A stretch of 64,000 nucleotides of DNA from Litorisediminicola beolgyonensis (GCF_042679605.1 NZ_JBHTMU010000002.1:1-64000); one strand, 5' to 3'. Positions 27,546 to 38,142 are shown, counted from the first letter of the stretch. Made by a program: numbers and translations. Notes: generated by a model from the letters alone, not told the origin.

Positions 27546-28042
27546 GAATGTCGCTCAAGACCGAAGGTTTCGATACGATCGAGCACATTCCATTCCATCC
27601 TCGCGGAGGAATGGCTTGGTTAGTGTACTTGACTTGGACAACACTTGCTCTTTTCAGAAGGGATACATCGTGCTGGTCGGCTAGACCGGAACGACGCCTT
27701 CCACCGAAGTGGAACCAACTGAGGTTACCGCACACTCGCGGCAAACCAAGCAAGGTTGATTTGTATCTCTCTAAACGATGTCATGCCTGTTCTCAGCCGC
27801 CATCAGGCGCAGGGAACAGTGTCCGATTGGACGGATAAGCACCTGAGCGGCGCTTATCGATCTAATCGGTGTATTTTCCAGATCAGTCAGGGTGTTGCTC
27901 TCGTCGCTTGCTTCGCAAGCACCTGCCGCAACTCCAATTCATCGCCTTCGGCGAGAATTGGTGGAGCCACGCGTCAATCGACTTGACGATTGGCGTATCC
28001 AAAATCCTGGGCTCCGCCAAAAGCTGAGCGAAGCGAAGATTT

Positions 28043-28118
28043 TGGTGGAGCCTAGGAGGATCGAACTCCTGACCTCCTGAATGCAAATCAGGCGCTCTCC
28101 CAGCTGAGCTAAGGCCCC
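28043..28118 (-). tRNA. tRNA-Ala (anticodon TGC)
   Basis: 76 nt with GGGGCCT acceptor, anticodon loop TTTGCAT, T-arm AGTTCGATC and encoded CCA. It lies in the 16S-23S spacer as in most alphaproteobacteria. A 13-bp perfect stem (28116-28128 with 28131-28143) covers its 5' end in the precursor. Confidence 0.96.
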
Positions 28119-28246
28119 ACAATTTTGCACGCAAAATTGTGGGCGTGCGCGGCAGGGCATTGCGAAGCAATGTCCCGGGAGCGTCACCCGGTGCAATTCT
28201 GGGTGCCAGATTACCAAGAGCTGCAAATTCCTCCGAAGGAGGAATT

Positions 28247-28323
<77 letters not shown>

Positions 28324-28348
28324 AAGATACGGGCGGTAACCCGTTTCG

Positions 28349-28369
28349 TCTGAAGAGATATGAGGACGG
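28349..28369 (-). other. 3' half of the pre-16S processing stem
   Basis: The transcribed strand reads CCGTCCTCATATCTCTTCAG plus A, which pairs with the leader segment at 30214-30234: 14 perfect pairs, then six of seven further pairs with one G-U and one mismatch. The two halves bracket 16S rRNA, as expected of an RNase III substrate. Confidence 0.7.
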
Positions 28370-28426
28370 CCTGGTCCATGTTTTGGCCTCCAAAGGAGAG
28401 GCCTTGCTAAGTGTTTCACGATTGAT

Positions 28427-28452
28427 GCGCTATCGCTTCGCTACTTGAGCGC
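28427..28452 (-). repeat. rrn hairpin repeat, copy 3
   Basis: 26-nt copy between 16S and tRNA-Ile, about 32 nt past the 16S 3' end. Outer stem GCGCT/AGCGC, shorter inner stem AGCGAAGCG in place of the AGCCGAAGGCG form. Confidence 0.65.
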
Positions 28453-28478
28453 GACGATCGCGTTTCAATTCTAGAAAC

Positions 28479-29945
<1,467 letters not shown>

Positions 29946-29998
29946 AAAAGCGCTCACGCGCTTTTCTTGACGTTCGAACCTCTGCACATCCTTTGTTT

Positions 29999-30024
29999 GT
30001 GCTACCGCTTCGCTGCTTGAGCAC
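29999..30024 (-). repeat. rrn hairpin repeat, copy 4
   Basis: 26-nt copy in the leader about 54 nt upstream of 16S. Outer stem GTGCT/AGCAC again differs from the other copies with pairing retained, core CTCAAGCAGCGAAGCGGTAG. Confidence 0.65.
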
Positions 30025-30213
30025 TAGGCCCGCGCAACTCCGCAGCATGATCCACCCGGCTAAGGAAGGACCCAAACAAAGAGTCATCTGTCTGTTGTGC
30101 TTCAGGTTACCGAAGTAACGCAAAGCCGAACAAGACAGTGAAGCTGACACCGGTCATCGGGTTGCCCCTACCGGCGCGATATACAGAAGATTTGATCCAT
30201 CGATCGAACCAAA

Positions 30214-30234
30214 CCGCCCGCATATCTCTTCAGA
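30214..30234 (-). other. 5' half of the pre-16S processing stem
   Basis: The transcribed strand reads TCTGAAGAGATATGCGGGCG plus G, complementary to the spacer segment at 28349-28369. Confidence 0.7.
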
Positions 30235-30665
30235 TACTCGCGATGTCAAAGAGCGCGAGAGACAAAACCAACCGAGTGCGCCCTAACTTCTTCGGCGCGC
30301 CCGCCCGGTAAAACCTCTCAGATGTTATCCGCCTCGTCTGCAGCGCCTCAGCTTCCCGCCTCGTCACCGCCCCGTCTGGCGTCCCGTCCGCGCCTCAGCG
30401 CCGCCGGTGAGGGGCTATCTACGGATACCAACTAACACCCGCAAGAGGGAAAATACCCGAAAATGCCAAAAAACGCGAAATTTTCGCGACCGAAAACGTC
30501 GGACGCGTCACGCGCCCCATATCTTGCGTTGAGCCCCGCTCAACACGCAAGAAATTATCGCTAGGCCGATGGGGGATCCGGGAGATTACCGCGCCCCTGC
30601 CTGGGAGAGAGGCAAAATCGGTGCGCGCAGGGCGACTCGATGGTCGCGAGTCGGGGGTCAGACGC

Positions 30666-31529
30666 TCAAACGAGGCCGTCGAACCGATCCGGAAGGCGCA
30701 TCAGCACCTCGTCCACGCGCCTTTGGAAGTGGTAGAGCCCGTGATCGCCCCGCTTCTCCCAGGTCTTTTCCATGTGCTCGACCAGCGGCGCCGTGTCGAA
30801 CTCGGTCACCGGCAGCGCATTGAGCCGTCCGAGCTCGTCGCCCGAGCGGTACCAATCGGCGCTGAGCATCGTCGCCTTCACGTCCTCGCCCTCGGCAAGA
30901 CCCGACACCCGCGCATGCCGCCGCGCCCGCGTCGCGTCGTATTCCTGGCGGTCGGCGTATTTTAGATGCAGGAGGTAGAGCTTCCGGAAGAGCTTGAGCT
31001 CGGGCTGATCCGCGTAATGGCCGCCGCGCGCGATATGGACGGTCGTGCTCACCACGCAGGGTTTGCAGAACCAGCTCGAGTAGCGCACGTGCCGACGCGG
31101 CCCGAGGATCGTGTCCCCGATGGGATCGGTCTCTTCATCCTCCTTGTGGACCAGCTCCAGCCCGATCGGCGTCAGCACCTGCTTGCCGCTGCGCTTGGCG
31201 AGGAACCCGGCGAGATCGAGGCCGGTATCGGGGTCCACGATCAGCAGCTCGTCGACATCGCCGACGATCACCATGTCCACATAAGAGCGCAGCCCGTTCA
31301 CCAGGTGATTGAGGAAGCGCCAGCGCAGCATGTCGAACCGCTTGTCGAACTCGTAATCGAGCCCGATCACGTTGCAGCCCTCGGCCATCTTGGACACCCG
31401 CGCGTCGCGGCCCAGATTGACGACATAGAGAGAGGTCCGCCCGAAGAGCCCCCCGTAATAGGAGAGCCAGCGCTCCAGGAAGAAGTAATCGTCCGACACC
31501 ATGGTGACGACGGCGACGCGCTTGGCCAT
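30666..31529 (-). CDS. Family 2-type glycosyltransferase
   Basis: A 287-aa soluble protein starting MAKRVAVVTMVSDDYFFLERWLSYYGGLFG, the N-terminal beta-alpha unit of Glyco_tranf_2_4-type enzymes. The DxD-like motif appears as VIVGDVDELLIVDP. The pattern WFCKPCVV...RGGHYADQPELKLFRKLYLLHLKYADR resembles proteins annotated as glycosyltransferases near surface polysaccharide genes in Rhodobacteraceae. The start at 31529 has GGTAGGG upstream, and the longer frame to 31619 adds an unrelated leader. It stands alone beyond the rRNA operon. The acceptor is unknown. Confidence 0.8.
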   Translation of the reverse strand: MAKRVAVVTMVSDDYFFLERWLSYYGGLFGRTSLYVVNLGRDARVSKMAEGCNVIGLDYEFDKRFDMLRWRFLNHLVNGLRSYVDMVIVGDVDELLIVDPDTGLDLAGFLAKRSGKQVLTPIGLELVHKEDEETDPIGDTILGPRRHVRYSSWFCKPCVVSTTVHIARGGHYADQPELKLFRKLYLLHLKYADRQEYDATRARRHARVSGLAEGEDVKATMLSADWYRSGDELGRLNALPVTEFDTAPLVEHMEKTWEKRGDHGLYHFQRRVDEVLMRLPDRFDGLV

Positions 31530-31686
31530 CTGCCCTACCCCGTATTCTTTGCCCGGACGCTGCGGTCCGACCCCCTCTCCTGTCAAGCCGGGTGTGGCCG
31601 CGCGCATGCGACAAGTCATTGCTTATGTGACAGGCTCCGGCCTATCATCCGCGGTGAAAGACCCGGCATGGGCTTGGGAGGGCCTC

Positions 31687-32151
31687 ATGACTCGCATTTT
31701 AGCCCTGGTGGCGGTCACACTTTTGGCCGCTCCGGCCGGGGCCACGGATACGGCCTCTGCCGCCCCTGTCATCGTGAGCTATGACAGCTCCCAAAGCTTC
31801 GACGACGTGATCTTCGGGTTGGAAAACGCGATCCTCGGCCAGGGGCTCGTCGTCGACACGATCCACCATGTCGGAGAGATGCTCGACCGCACGCGCGAGG
31901 ATGTCGGCTCGACCGTGGTGATCTTCGACCATGCCGAGGTCTACTCCTTCTGCTCGGCCGCGCTGTCGCGCAAGGTGATGGAGGCCGACCCGATGAACGT
32001 CGCCTTCTGCCCCTACAACATCTTCGTCTCGGTCCGAGCCGATGCGCCCGGGGTCACGACCATCGGCTATCGCAGCTTTCCCGAAGGCCAGATGAAAGAG
32101 GTCGAGGCGCTGCTCGACACGATCGTGCGGAACGCCATCGGCAAGGAATGA
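31687..32151 (+). CDS. Secreted DUF302 protein
   Basis: A 154-aa protein with signal peptide (MTRILALVAVTLLAAPAGA) and a DUF302 domain: SYDSSQSFDDVIFGLENAILGQGLVVDTIHHVGEML, STVVIFDHAEVYSFCSAALSRKVMEADPMNVAFCPYNIFVS. The two cysteines flanking the domain could pair in the periplasm. DUF302 proteins are small alpha/beta barrels of unknown function, often next to respiratory or sulfur genes. GGGAGGG precedes the ATG at 31687. Divergent from the glycosyltransferase. Confidence 0.9.
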   Translation: MTRILALVAVTLLAAPAGATDTASAAPVIVSYDSSQSFDDVIFGLENAILGQGLVVDTIHHVGEMLDRTREDVGSTVVIFDHAEVYSFCSAALSRKVMEADPMNVAFCPYNIFVSVRADAPGVTTIGYRSFPEGQMKEVEALLDTIVRNAIGKE

Positions 32152-32330
32152 GCCCCGGGCGCTGACATCTGCTCACACCGATGTCACTGGCCGAACGGCG
32201 CGCCCGCGGCTTAGCGCAGAGCGCGATCACATCAATCCGGACACACGGCGATTTGGTTCGGGCGCGAGCATTGTCCGCGTCCGGGGCGCGCCCATCTGGG
32301 GGGCATCCGACCTCAAGATGGAGAGACTTC

Positions 32331-32834
32331 ATGCTACGCAGAACCACGCTCGCCCTCACCGCCGCAACGCTCCTGGCCGGTCCGGCCTTCGCAGGCAGCC
32401 ACAGCTCGGAAGAAATGATGGGCAAGGACATCGTCGCCACCGCCATGGAGGCGGACGGCTTCGAGACCCTCGTCACCGCGGTCGAGGCCGCGGGCCTTGT
32501 CGAGACGCTTCAGGGCGAAGGTCCCTTCACCGTGTTCGCTCCGACCGACGAGGCCTTCGCGGCGCTGCCCGAGGGCACGCTCGACACGCTCCTGATGGAA
32601 GAGAACAAGGACCAGCTCACCGCGATCCTAACCTATCACGTCGTGCCGGGTAAGGTGATGTCCACCGACCTGACCGACGGGATGGAGGCCGAGACCGTCG
32701 AGGGCTCGACCGTGACCATCATGACCGAAGGCGGCGTGACCGTCGGCGGCGCCAATGTCGTCACCGCCGATATCGAGGCGTCGAACGGTGTGATCCACGT
32801 GATCGACCAGGTGATCATGCCCGAGGGCATGTAA
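32331..32834 (+). CDS. Secreted fasciclin-domain protein
   Basis: A 167-aa protein with signal peptide ending PAFAGS and one complete fasciclin (FAS1/BIgH3) domain. H1 motif GPFTVFAPTDEAFAALPEGTLDTLL, H2-like TYHVVPGKVMSTDLTDG, and the C-terminal ASNGVIHVIDQVIMP are all present. Such domains mediate adhesion or surface interaction. Single-domain periplasmic forms are widespread in marine alphaproteobacteria. GGAG precedes the ATG. An independent gene with its own downstream hairpin. Confidence 0.95.
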   Translation: MLRRTTLALTAATLLAGPAFAGSHSSEEMMGKDIVATAMEADGFETLVTAVEAAGLVETLQGEGPFTVFAPTDEAFAALPEGTLDTLLMEENKDQLTAILTYHVVPGKVMSTDLTDGMEAETVEGSTVTIMTEGGVTVGGANVVTADIEASNGVIHVIDQVIMPEGM

Positions 32835-32847
32835 GACCCGCTCTCTC

Positions 32848-32869
32848 GGGGCCCGTCGCGGCGGGCCCC
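32848..32869. terminator. Hairpin between fasciclin and MAPEG genes
   Basis: Stem GGGGCCCG/CGGGCCCC, 6-nt loop. It lies between convergent genes. No T-run, so moderate support. Confidence 0.5.
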
Positions 32870-32885
32870 GACCCCCGAGCCATGC

Positions 32886-33350
32886 TCAGACCAGAAGAAC
32901 GACCAGCGTCCAGATCGCCATCCCGATCACGAGGATGGAGCCGACAGTGTAGAAGGTCGCGCGGATGTCGTGGATCTGGGCGGTCGCGTAGGCCCAGAAA
33001 TGGCCCGCCCGCGCCAGCACGAACCCCCAGTAGAAGATCAGCGCCGCCCAGAGCGGCGGCTCGGCCAGAACGAAGAGCGCCCCGGCCACCCAGAACCCGG
33101 GAATGTTCTCGAGATCGTTGTGATGCATCCGCCGCGACCGCTCGACACGCGGGTTCGGATCGAGCTGCGTCGGATCGGGATCGGGATTGAGCGCCGTTTT
33201 CCGCAGATCCTCGGGGCTCGCGAAGCCGGCCTTTTCGGACATCAAGGCCCGGACCGTCAGCCAACCCTGCCCCATGACCTTGAGAACGCCCAGAAGCGCC
33301 GTGACAGCGTAATGCCAGAAGACCGGGTTCTCCGGCGAATAAAGCTCCAT
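32886..33350 (-). CDS. MAPEG family membrane protein
   Basis: A 154-aa protein with four hydrophobic helices and the MAPEG signature around PRVERSRRMHHNDLENIPGFWVAGALFVLAEPP. It continues with RAGHFWAYATAQIHDIRATFYTVG. Members include membrane glutathione S-transferases. The conserved Glu/Asn in HHNDLENIP and the Arg pair are present, so glutathione binding is plausible, but the specific activity is not known. Single gene. Confidence 0.92.
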   Translation of the reverse strand: MELYSPENPVFWHYAVTALLGVLKVMGQGWLTVRALMSEKAGFASPEDLRKTALNPDPDPTQLDPNPRVERSRRMHHNDLENIPGFWVAGALFVLAEPPLWAALIFYWGFVLARAGHFWAYATAQIHDIRATFYTVGSILVIGMAIWTLVVLLV

Positions 33351-33414
33351 CTCTCTGCCCCGCGGATCTGTCCTTCGCCGGTCAGACTAGCGGCCTCGGG
33401 CGCAGAGACGAAAC

Positions 33415-33440
33415 CGCCCGCCGCTTCGCAGCGGCGGGCG
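33415..33440 (-). terminator. Hairpin downstream of clpB
   Basis: Perfect 11-bp stem CGCCCGCCGCT / AGCGGCGGGCG, loop TCGC, followed on the minus strand by GGTTTCG. It lies 29 bp after the clpB stop. Confidence 0.65.
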
Positions 33441-33468
33441 TTGCTCTCATGCAAGGCACGGTCGGGGC

Positions 33469-36084
33469 TTAATGCACAACCGCGTCGTCGGGCCGGGGCC
33501 GGTTCGACGCCGCAACCCGGTCGCCGATGATGAGCCCGTCGGACCCGGCGCTGACCGGCACCGTGGCACCGTCCATCACGTCGCCCGCAAGCAGCATCTC
33601 GGCCAGCGGATCCTGCAGACTTCGCTGGATCACCCGCTTGAGCGGACGCGCCCCGAAGACCGGATCGTAGCCTTCCTCGGCCAGCCAGGCCTTGGCGGCA
33701 TCGTCCAGCTCGAGCCGGATTTTGCGCGCCGCGAGCCGCTTGAGCAGCCGCGCCAGCTGGATCTCCACGATCCCGTCCATGTTCTCCCGCTTGAGACGGT
33801 CGAAGATGATGGTCTCGTCGAGACGGTTCAGGAACTCCGGCCGGAAATGCGCCCGGACCGCGTCCATCACGTCGCGCTTGGCCTGAGCGCTGTCGGCGCC
33901 CTCCGGCAACTGGCTCAGCGCCTGGCTGCCGAGGTTCGAGGTCAGCACGATCAGCGTCTGCTTGAAGTCGACCGTCCGGCCCTGACCGTCGGTCAGAACA
34001 CCGTCATCGAGCACCTGCAGAAGGACATTGAACACGTCCGGATGCGCCTTCTCGACCTCGTCGAAGAGCACGACCTGGTAAGGCCTGCGCCGCACCGCCT
34101 CGGTCAGGACGCCGCCCTCGTCATAGCCGACATAGCCCGGAGGCGCGCCGATCAGGCGGGCCACCGCGTGCTTCTCCATGAACTCCGACATGTCGATACG
34201 CACCATCGCGTTGTCATCGTCGAAGAGGAACTCGGCCACCGCCTTGGTCAGCTCGGTCTTCCCGACGCCCGTCGGCCCGAGGAAGAGGAACGAGCCCAGG
34301 GGCCGGTTCTCGTCGTTCAGACCCGCACGCGCCCGGCGGACCGCATTGGCGACCGCACGCACCGCCTGATCCTGACCGATCACGCGCTTATGCAGACCGT
34401 CCTCCATCCGAAGGAGCTTCTCGCGCTCGCCCTCGAGCATCTTGGACGTGGGGATCCCAGTCCAGCGCTCGACGACCTGGGCGATCTGCTCGGGACGCAC
34501 GGCCTCTTCGACCATGACGTCGCCGTCATCGCCATCCGCCGCTTCGAGCTTCTTCTCCAGATCGGGGATGATCCCGTAGCTCAGCTCACCGGCACGGGCG
34601 AGGTCGCCATGCCGCTTGGCGATTTCCAGATCGGCCCGCGCCTTGTCGAGTTGCTCCTTCAGATCGCGCGAGGACGCGAGGCGGTCGCGCTCCGACTGCC
34701 ACTTGGCGGTCAGCTGCTGGCTTTCCTCCTGCAGGTCGGCCAGTTCCTTCTCGAGCTTCTCGAGCCGGTCCTTGGACGCCGCATCATCCTCTTTCTTCAG
34801 CGCCTCCGCCTCGATCTGCAGCTGCAGGATCTGGCGGTCGAGCTGATCGAGCTCCTCGGGCTTGCTGTCCACTTCCATCCTCAGCCGCGACGCCGCCTCG
34901 TCCATCAGGTCGATGGCCTTGTCCGGCAGAAAGCGGTCGGTGATGTAGCGGTGGCTGAGCTGGGCCGCGGCGACAAGGGCGCTGTCCGAGATCCGCACGC
35001 CATGGTGCAGCTCGTATTTCTCCTTGATGCCCCGCAGGATCGAGATCGTGTCCTCCTCGGTCGGCTCCTGCACCATGACCGGCTGGAACCGCCGCGCGAG
35101 CGCCGCGTCCTTCTCGACATGCTTGCGATACTCGTCGAGCGTCGTCGCGCCCACGCAGTGCAGCTCGCCCCGCGCCAGCGCCGGTTTCAGGAGGTTCGAG
35201 GCATCCATCGCCCCGTCCGCCTTGCCCGCGCCGACAAGCGTGTGCATCTCGTCGATGAAGAGGATGATCTCGCCCGCAGCGGCCTCGACCTCCTTCAGGA
35301 TGGCCTTCAGGCGCTCCTCGAACTCGCCGCGATACTTCGCGCCCGCGATCAGCGCGCCCATGTCGAGCGCCAGGAGCCGCTTGTTGCGCAGGCTCTCGGG
35401 CACGTCGCCATTGACGATCCTGAGCGCGAGCCCCTCGGCGATGGCGGTCTTGCCGACGCCGGGCTCACCGATCAGCACCGGGTTGTTCTTGGTCCGGCGC
35501 GACAGCACCTGCATCGCGCGGCGGATCTCGTCGTCGCGCCCGATGATCGGGTCGATCTTGCCCTCCTCGGCCCGCTCGGTCAGGTCGAGCGCGTATTTCT
35601 TCAGCGCGTCATAGCCCTCTTCCGCCGACGCGCTGTCGGCGGTCCGGCCCTTGCGGATGTCGTTGATCGCGGCGTTCAGACCCTGCGCGGTCACCGCCCC
35701 GGCCTCCAGCGCCTCGCGGGCCCCGGATTTGACCATGGCCAGCGCCATGAGGATGCGTTCGACCGGCACGAAACTGTCGCCTGCCTTCTTGGCGATCGTC
35801 TCGGCCTCGTCGAGGATCTTGCCCGTCCCCTGATCGAGATAGACCTGCCCGGCATCGCCGGACACTTTGGGGATCTTCGCCATGCGCATGTCGAGCGCCT
35901 GGCGCACGCGCTCGGGCGCGCCACCGGCGCGGGTGATCAGATTCGACGCAAGGCCCTGGTCGTCATCGAGAAGCGCCTTGAGCAGGTGTTCGGGCGACAG
36001 GCGCTGATGGCTCTCGCGCATCGCGATGGTCTGTGCGGCCTGAATGAAGCCGCGCGACCGCTCCGTGAACTTCTCCAAGTTCAT
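33469..36084 (-). CDS. clpB: ATP-dependent disaggregase ClpB
   Basis: An 871-aa Hsp100 chaperone that, with DnaK, extracts polypeptides from aggregates. The N-terminal Clp repeat domain is at 1-145. NBD1 has Walker A GEPGVGKT (206-213). A long coiled-coil M domain (about 410-525: LDQLDRQILQLQIEAEALKK...) separates NBD2 with Walker A GPTGVGKT and the ClpB C-terminal domain. The M domain excludes ClpA/ClpC. The start at 36084 is fixed by AAGGAG upstream. It has an RpoH-type promoter and its own terminator hairpin. Confidence 0.98.
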   Translation of the reverse strand: MNLEKFTERSRGFIQAAQTIAMRESHQRLSPEHLLKALLDDDQGLASNLITRAGGAPERVRQALDMRMAKIPKVSGDAGQVYLDQGTGKILDEAETIAKKAGDSFVPVERILMALAMVKSGAREALEAGAVTAQGLNAAINDIRKGRTADSASAEEGYDALKKYALDLTERAEEGKIDPIIGRDDEIRRAMQVLSRRTKNNPVLIGEPGVGKTAIAEGLALRIVNGDVPESLRNKRLLALDMGALIAGAKYRGEFEERLKAILKEVEAAAGEIILFIDEMHTLVGAGKADGAMDASNLLKPALARGELHCVGATTLDEYRKHVEKDAALARRFQPVMVQEPTEEDTISILRGIKEKYELHHGVRISDSALVAAAQLSHRYITDRFLPDKAIDLMDEAASRLRMEVDSKPEELDQLDRQILQLQIEAEALKKEDDAASKDRLEKLEKELADLQEESQQLTAKWQSERDRLASSRDLKEQLDKARADLEIAKRHGDLARAGELSYGIIPDLEKKLEAADGDDGDVMVEEAVRPEQIAQVVERWTGIPTSKMLEGEREKLLRMEDGLHKRVIGQDQAVRAVANAVRRARAGLNDENRPLGSFLFLGPTGVGKTELTKAVAEFLFDDDNAMVRIDMSEFMEKHAVARLIGAPPGYVGYDEGGVLTEAVRRRPYQVVLFDEVEKAHPDVFNVLLQVLDDGVLTDGQGRTVDFKQTLIVLTSNLGSQALSQLPEGADSAQAKRDVMDAVRAHFRPEFLNRLDETIIFDRLKRENMDGIVEIQLARLLKRLAARKIRLELDDAAKAWLAEEGYDPVFGARPLKRVIQRSLQDPLAEMLLAGDVMDGATVPVSAGSDGLIIGDRVAASNRPRPDDAVVH

Positions 36085-36161
36085 GGGGTTCTCCTTATAG
36101 CAAGCGCTCCGTCCCGGATGCCCGCATCCTGCAGCACATCTCTTGCGAAGCCTCGGCTTGG

Positions 36162-36190
36162 AAATGGGGATCACGCGCCCGTGATGCAAG
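36162..36190 (-). promoter_or_regulatory. RpoH (heat shock) promoter of clpB
   Basis: On the minus strand CTTGCAT (36190-36184), 14 bp, CCCCATTT (36169-36162), a near-consensus sigma-32 promoter (CTTGAAA-N13-15-CCCCATNT). Transcription would start near 36155, giving a leader of about 70 nt before the clpB start codon. Confidence 0.75.
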
Positions 36191-36203
36191 CGCAGGACCC
36201 ATG

Positions 36204-36240
36204 AAAAAGGCGCGCCCCCGGGTCGGGAGCGCGCCGTGTT
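36204..36240 (-). terminator. Rho-independent terminator of the acidic protein gene
   Basis: Minus-strand stem GGCGCGC/GCGCGCC with an inner CCC/GGG pair and TTTTT directly after the stem. It separates the acidic protein gene from the clpB promoter. Confidence 0.8.
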
Positions 36241-36258
36241 TCAGGTCGGTGCGACGTC

Positions 36259-38142
36259 TCAGTTGCCGCTGGCCTTGAGCCGTTCGGCGATCTCGGCAGC
36301 CGCCTCGGCCGCAGCCCGCGCGGCCTCCGCAGCGGCCCGCGCCTGCTCGGCGGCCTCCTGCGTCGCTTCGAGCGCAGCGCTCGCGGCGTCGGAGAGCGCC
36401 TGCTGACGCTCCGCTTCCGCCGCCAGGGCCGCCTCTTCAGCCGCCTGCGCCGCCTTGACCGCGTCCTGAGCCTCCGCCTCGGCGGCAGCAGCACGCTCCG
36501 CGGCCGCTTCGGCATCGGCCTGCGCTTGGCTCAGCGCCTCGTCGGTCGGATCGCTCTCGGCCTCGCCGCCACCGGCCGCGTCAGCGCTTTCGGTCTCGGA
36601 GCTGTCAGACCCCTCCGAGCTACCGTCAGCCGATGCACTCGCTTCGTCGCTGGCCGCAGCGCTTTCGCCTTCGGCAGTCTCGGTCGCGCCGTCACTCTCG
36701 GACGCGCTTTCGCCCTCGGCCGTGTCGGTCTGTGCTTCGCCGTCGCTCGAGGCCTCGGCATCGGCTTCGGCGCTGTCAGCGCTTTCGCTCGAAGCCGCGT
36801 CGCCCTCGCTCGACGATGCGCTAGCCTCCGCCTCGCCGTCCGCCGAAGTCTCGGCTTCAGCCGTCTCGCCGCTGTCGGTCGAGCCGGTCTCGCCGCTCGC
36901 TGCATCAGCGCTTTCCGTATCGCTCTCGGAAGACGTCTCGCCCTCGGAAGAGGATGCGTCCGCGCTCTCGCTCTCCGCGGATTCGGTCTCGCCTTCAGCG
37001 CTCTCGGACGACCCGTCAGAGGCACTCTCGGTCTCGCCCGAGCTTTCACCTTCGGAGGACGCGCTCTCTTGCGCCTCGGCGTCAGAGCTATCGGACTCCG
37101 CCTCGGCGCTGTCTGATCCGTCGCTCTCTGCAGAGGCGGCTTCACTCTCACCACCTTCGGACGCGCTGTCGGACGTGGCCCCGGCATCTGCCGACCCTTC
37201 GGTCTCAGACGACGCGGCCTGCTGTTCTTCGCTCTCCGAACCCTCGGCACTCTCGGAGCTCTCACTACCTTCCGCGCTGCCGCTGTCCGATTCCGCAGAC
37301 GCCTCGCTGGTCTCGCTGTTGCCCTCTGCCTCGGAGGAGTCGCTTTCCGCCTCGGCGGACGCCTGATCGCCAGACGCCTCGTCAGAGGACGCCCCATCCG
37401 AGCCACCCTCGCTCGTATCCGACCCCTCGGCATCACCGCCGGTCTCGGAGCTACCCTCGGAACTATCCGCAGCGGCGCCCTCGGTCTCGGAGCCGTCGCC
37501 CGACGCCGCGTCGCCTTCAGCGGCCTCGCCACCTTCGGCAGCATCGCTCTCCGAACTCTCACTGTTGGCGTCTGCGCTGGCCGCATCGGACGCTTCCGCT
37601 TCGCCGGACACCGCGCTCTCGCCCTCGGTCTCTGCGCCACCTTCGGCAGCGTCGCCGTCGGTCTCGCTGCCGCTGTCCTCGGCGCTCGCCTCGCCCGAGG
37701 CCTCGCCTTCGCCAGTGCCCTCGGCACTGTCGCCTTCGGCGGCCGCGTCGCCGCCATCGTCCTCGGACTCCGAGTTTTCGGCCGAAGCCTCCCCACCGTC
37801 GCCCTCGGAGTCCGAAGTCTTGGCAGACGCCTCACCCTCGCCGCCGCTCTCCGCGTCAGATGCCTCGCCGCTATCGGCGCTCTCTTCCGCCTCGGCGCTT
37901 TGGCCGTCGCCCGACGACTCGCTCTCGGCCATTGCCGTGGTCTCGGTTTCGGCCTCGTCCTCGCCGCTATGCCCGTCGCCGCCCGAAAGCGCGATCACCG
38001 CCGAAATCAGGGCGACCGTCGCGACGCCCGACCCCAGGATCAGCGGGAAGACACTCCCCGGACTGCGCGCCGATTTGCCCTTCGGGCGCGGTTCGCTGGG
38101 ACGGCCATTGGTGGTGCCGGTTTCGGGGGTGTCGTCTGCCAT
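36259..38142 (-). CDS. Acidic Ser/Glu/Ala low-complexity single-pass membrane protein
   Basis: A 627-aa protein of unknown function. Residues 1-30 are basic and cytoplasmic-like (RPSEPRPKGKSARSPGS), and a transmembrane helix follows (FPLILGSGVATVALISAVIAL). The next 460 or so residues consist almost entirely of Ser, Glu, Ala, Asp, Gly and Thr in irregular short units (SESSE, SAEG, ASSE), with practically no positive charge or aromatic residue. The last 90 residues form an Ala/Glu-rich coiled coil (QAQADAEAAAERAAAAEAEAQ... to ERLKASGN). The negative net charge must be extreme. The start at 38142 has GGAG upstream. An EcfG-type promoter precedes it and a strong terminator follows. It could be an extended periplasmic spacer, a cation-buffering polymer or a desiccation-type protein. 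All three are inference. Confidence 0.8.
   Translation of the reverse strand: MADDTPETGTTNGRPSEPRPKGKSARSPGSVFPLILGSGVATVALISAVIALSGGDGHSGEDEAETETTAMAESESSGDGQSAEAEESADSGEASDAESGGEGEASAKTSDSEGDGGEASAENSESEDDGGDAAAEGDSAEGTGEGEASGEASAEDSGSETDGDAAEGGAETEGESAVSGEAEASDAASADANSESSESDAAEGGEAAEGDAASGDGSETEGAAADSSEGSSETGGDAEGSDTSEGGSDGASSDEASGDQASAEAESDSSEAEGNSETSEASAESDSGSAEGSESSESAEGSESEEQQAASSETEGSADAGATSDSASEGGESEAASAESDGSDSAEAESDSSDAEAQESASSEGESSGETESASDGSSESAEGETESAESESADASSSEGETSSESDTESADAASGETGSTDSGETAEAETSADGEAEASASSSEGDAASSESADSAEADAEASSDGEAQTDTAEGESASESDGATETAEGESAAASDEASASADGSSEGSDSSETESADAAGGGEAESDPTDEALSQAQADAEAAAERAAAAEAEAQDAVKAAQAAEEAALAAEAERQQALSDAASAALEATQEAAEQARAAAEAARAAAEAAAEIAERLKASGN

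Larger units (their letters stand above)
27356..28042 (-). other. 23S-side part of the 16S-23S internal transcribed spacer
   Basis: 687 bp without a protein gene. It holds two copies of the CTCAAGTAG hairpin repeat (27378, 27518) and small hairpins such as GCTTGCTTCGCAAGC near 27910. A stem-forming CAAAATC/GATTTTG region lies just before tRNA-Ala. Open frames here are not credible genes. Confidence 0.8.
29946..30665 (-). other. rRNA operon leader and promoter region
   Basis: 720 bp with no protein gene. Next to 16S is a hairpin AAAAGCGC/GCGCTTTT (29946-29966), then repeat copy 4, then the leader half of the 16S processing stem (30214-30234). Farther out is an AT-richer stretch (30420-30480) likely to hold the rrn promoters. 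No confident -35/-10 pair could be chosen. An imperfect inverted repeat CTTGCGTTGAGC / GCTCAA-CA-CGCAAG lies at 30523-30551, without a T-run. Confidence 0.7.

Noticed and set aside
30523..30551. Rho-independent terminator before the rRNA operon
   Set aside because: The stem is imperfect (2-nt bulge) and no T-run follows on either strand.
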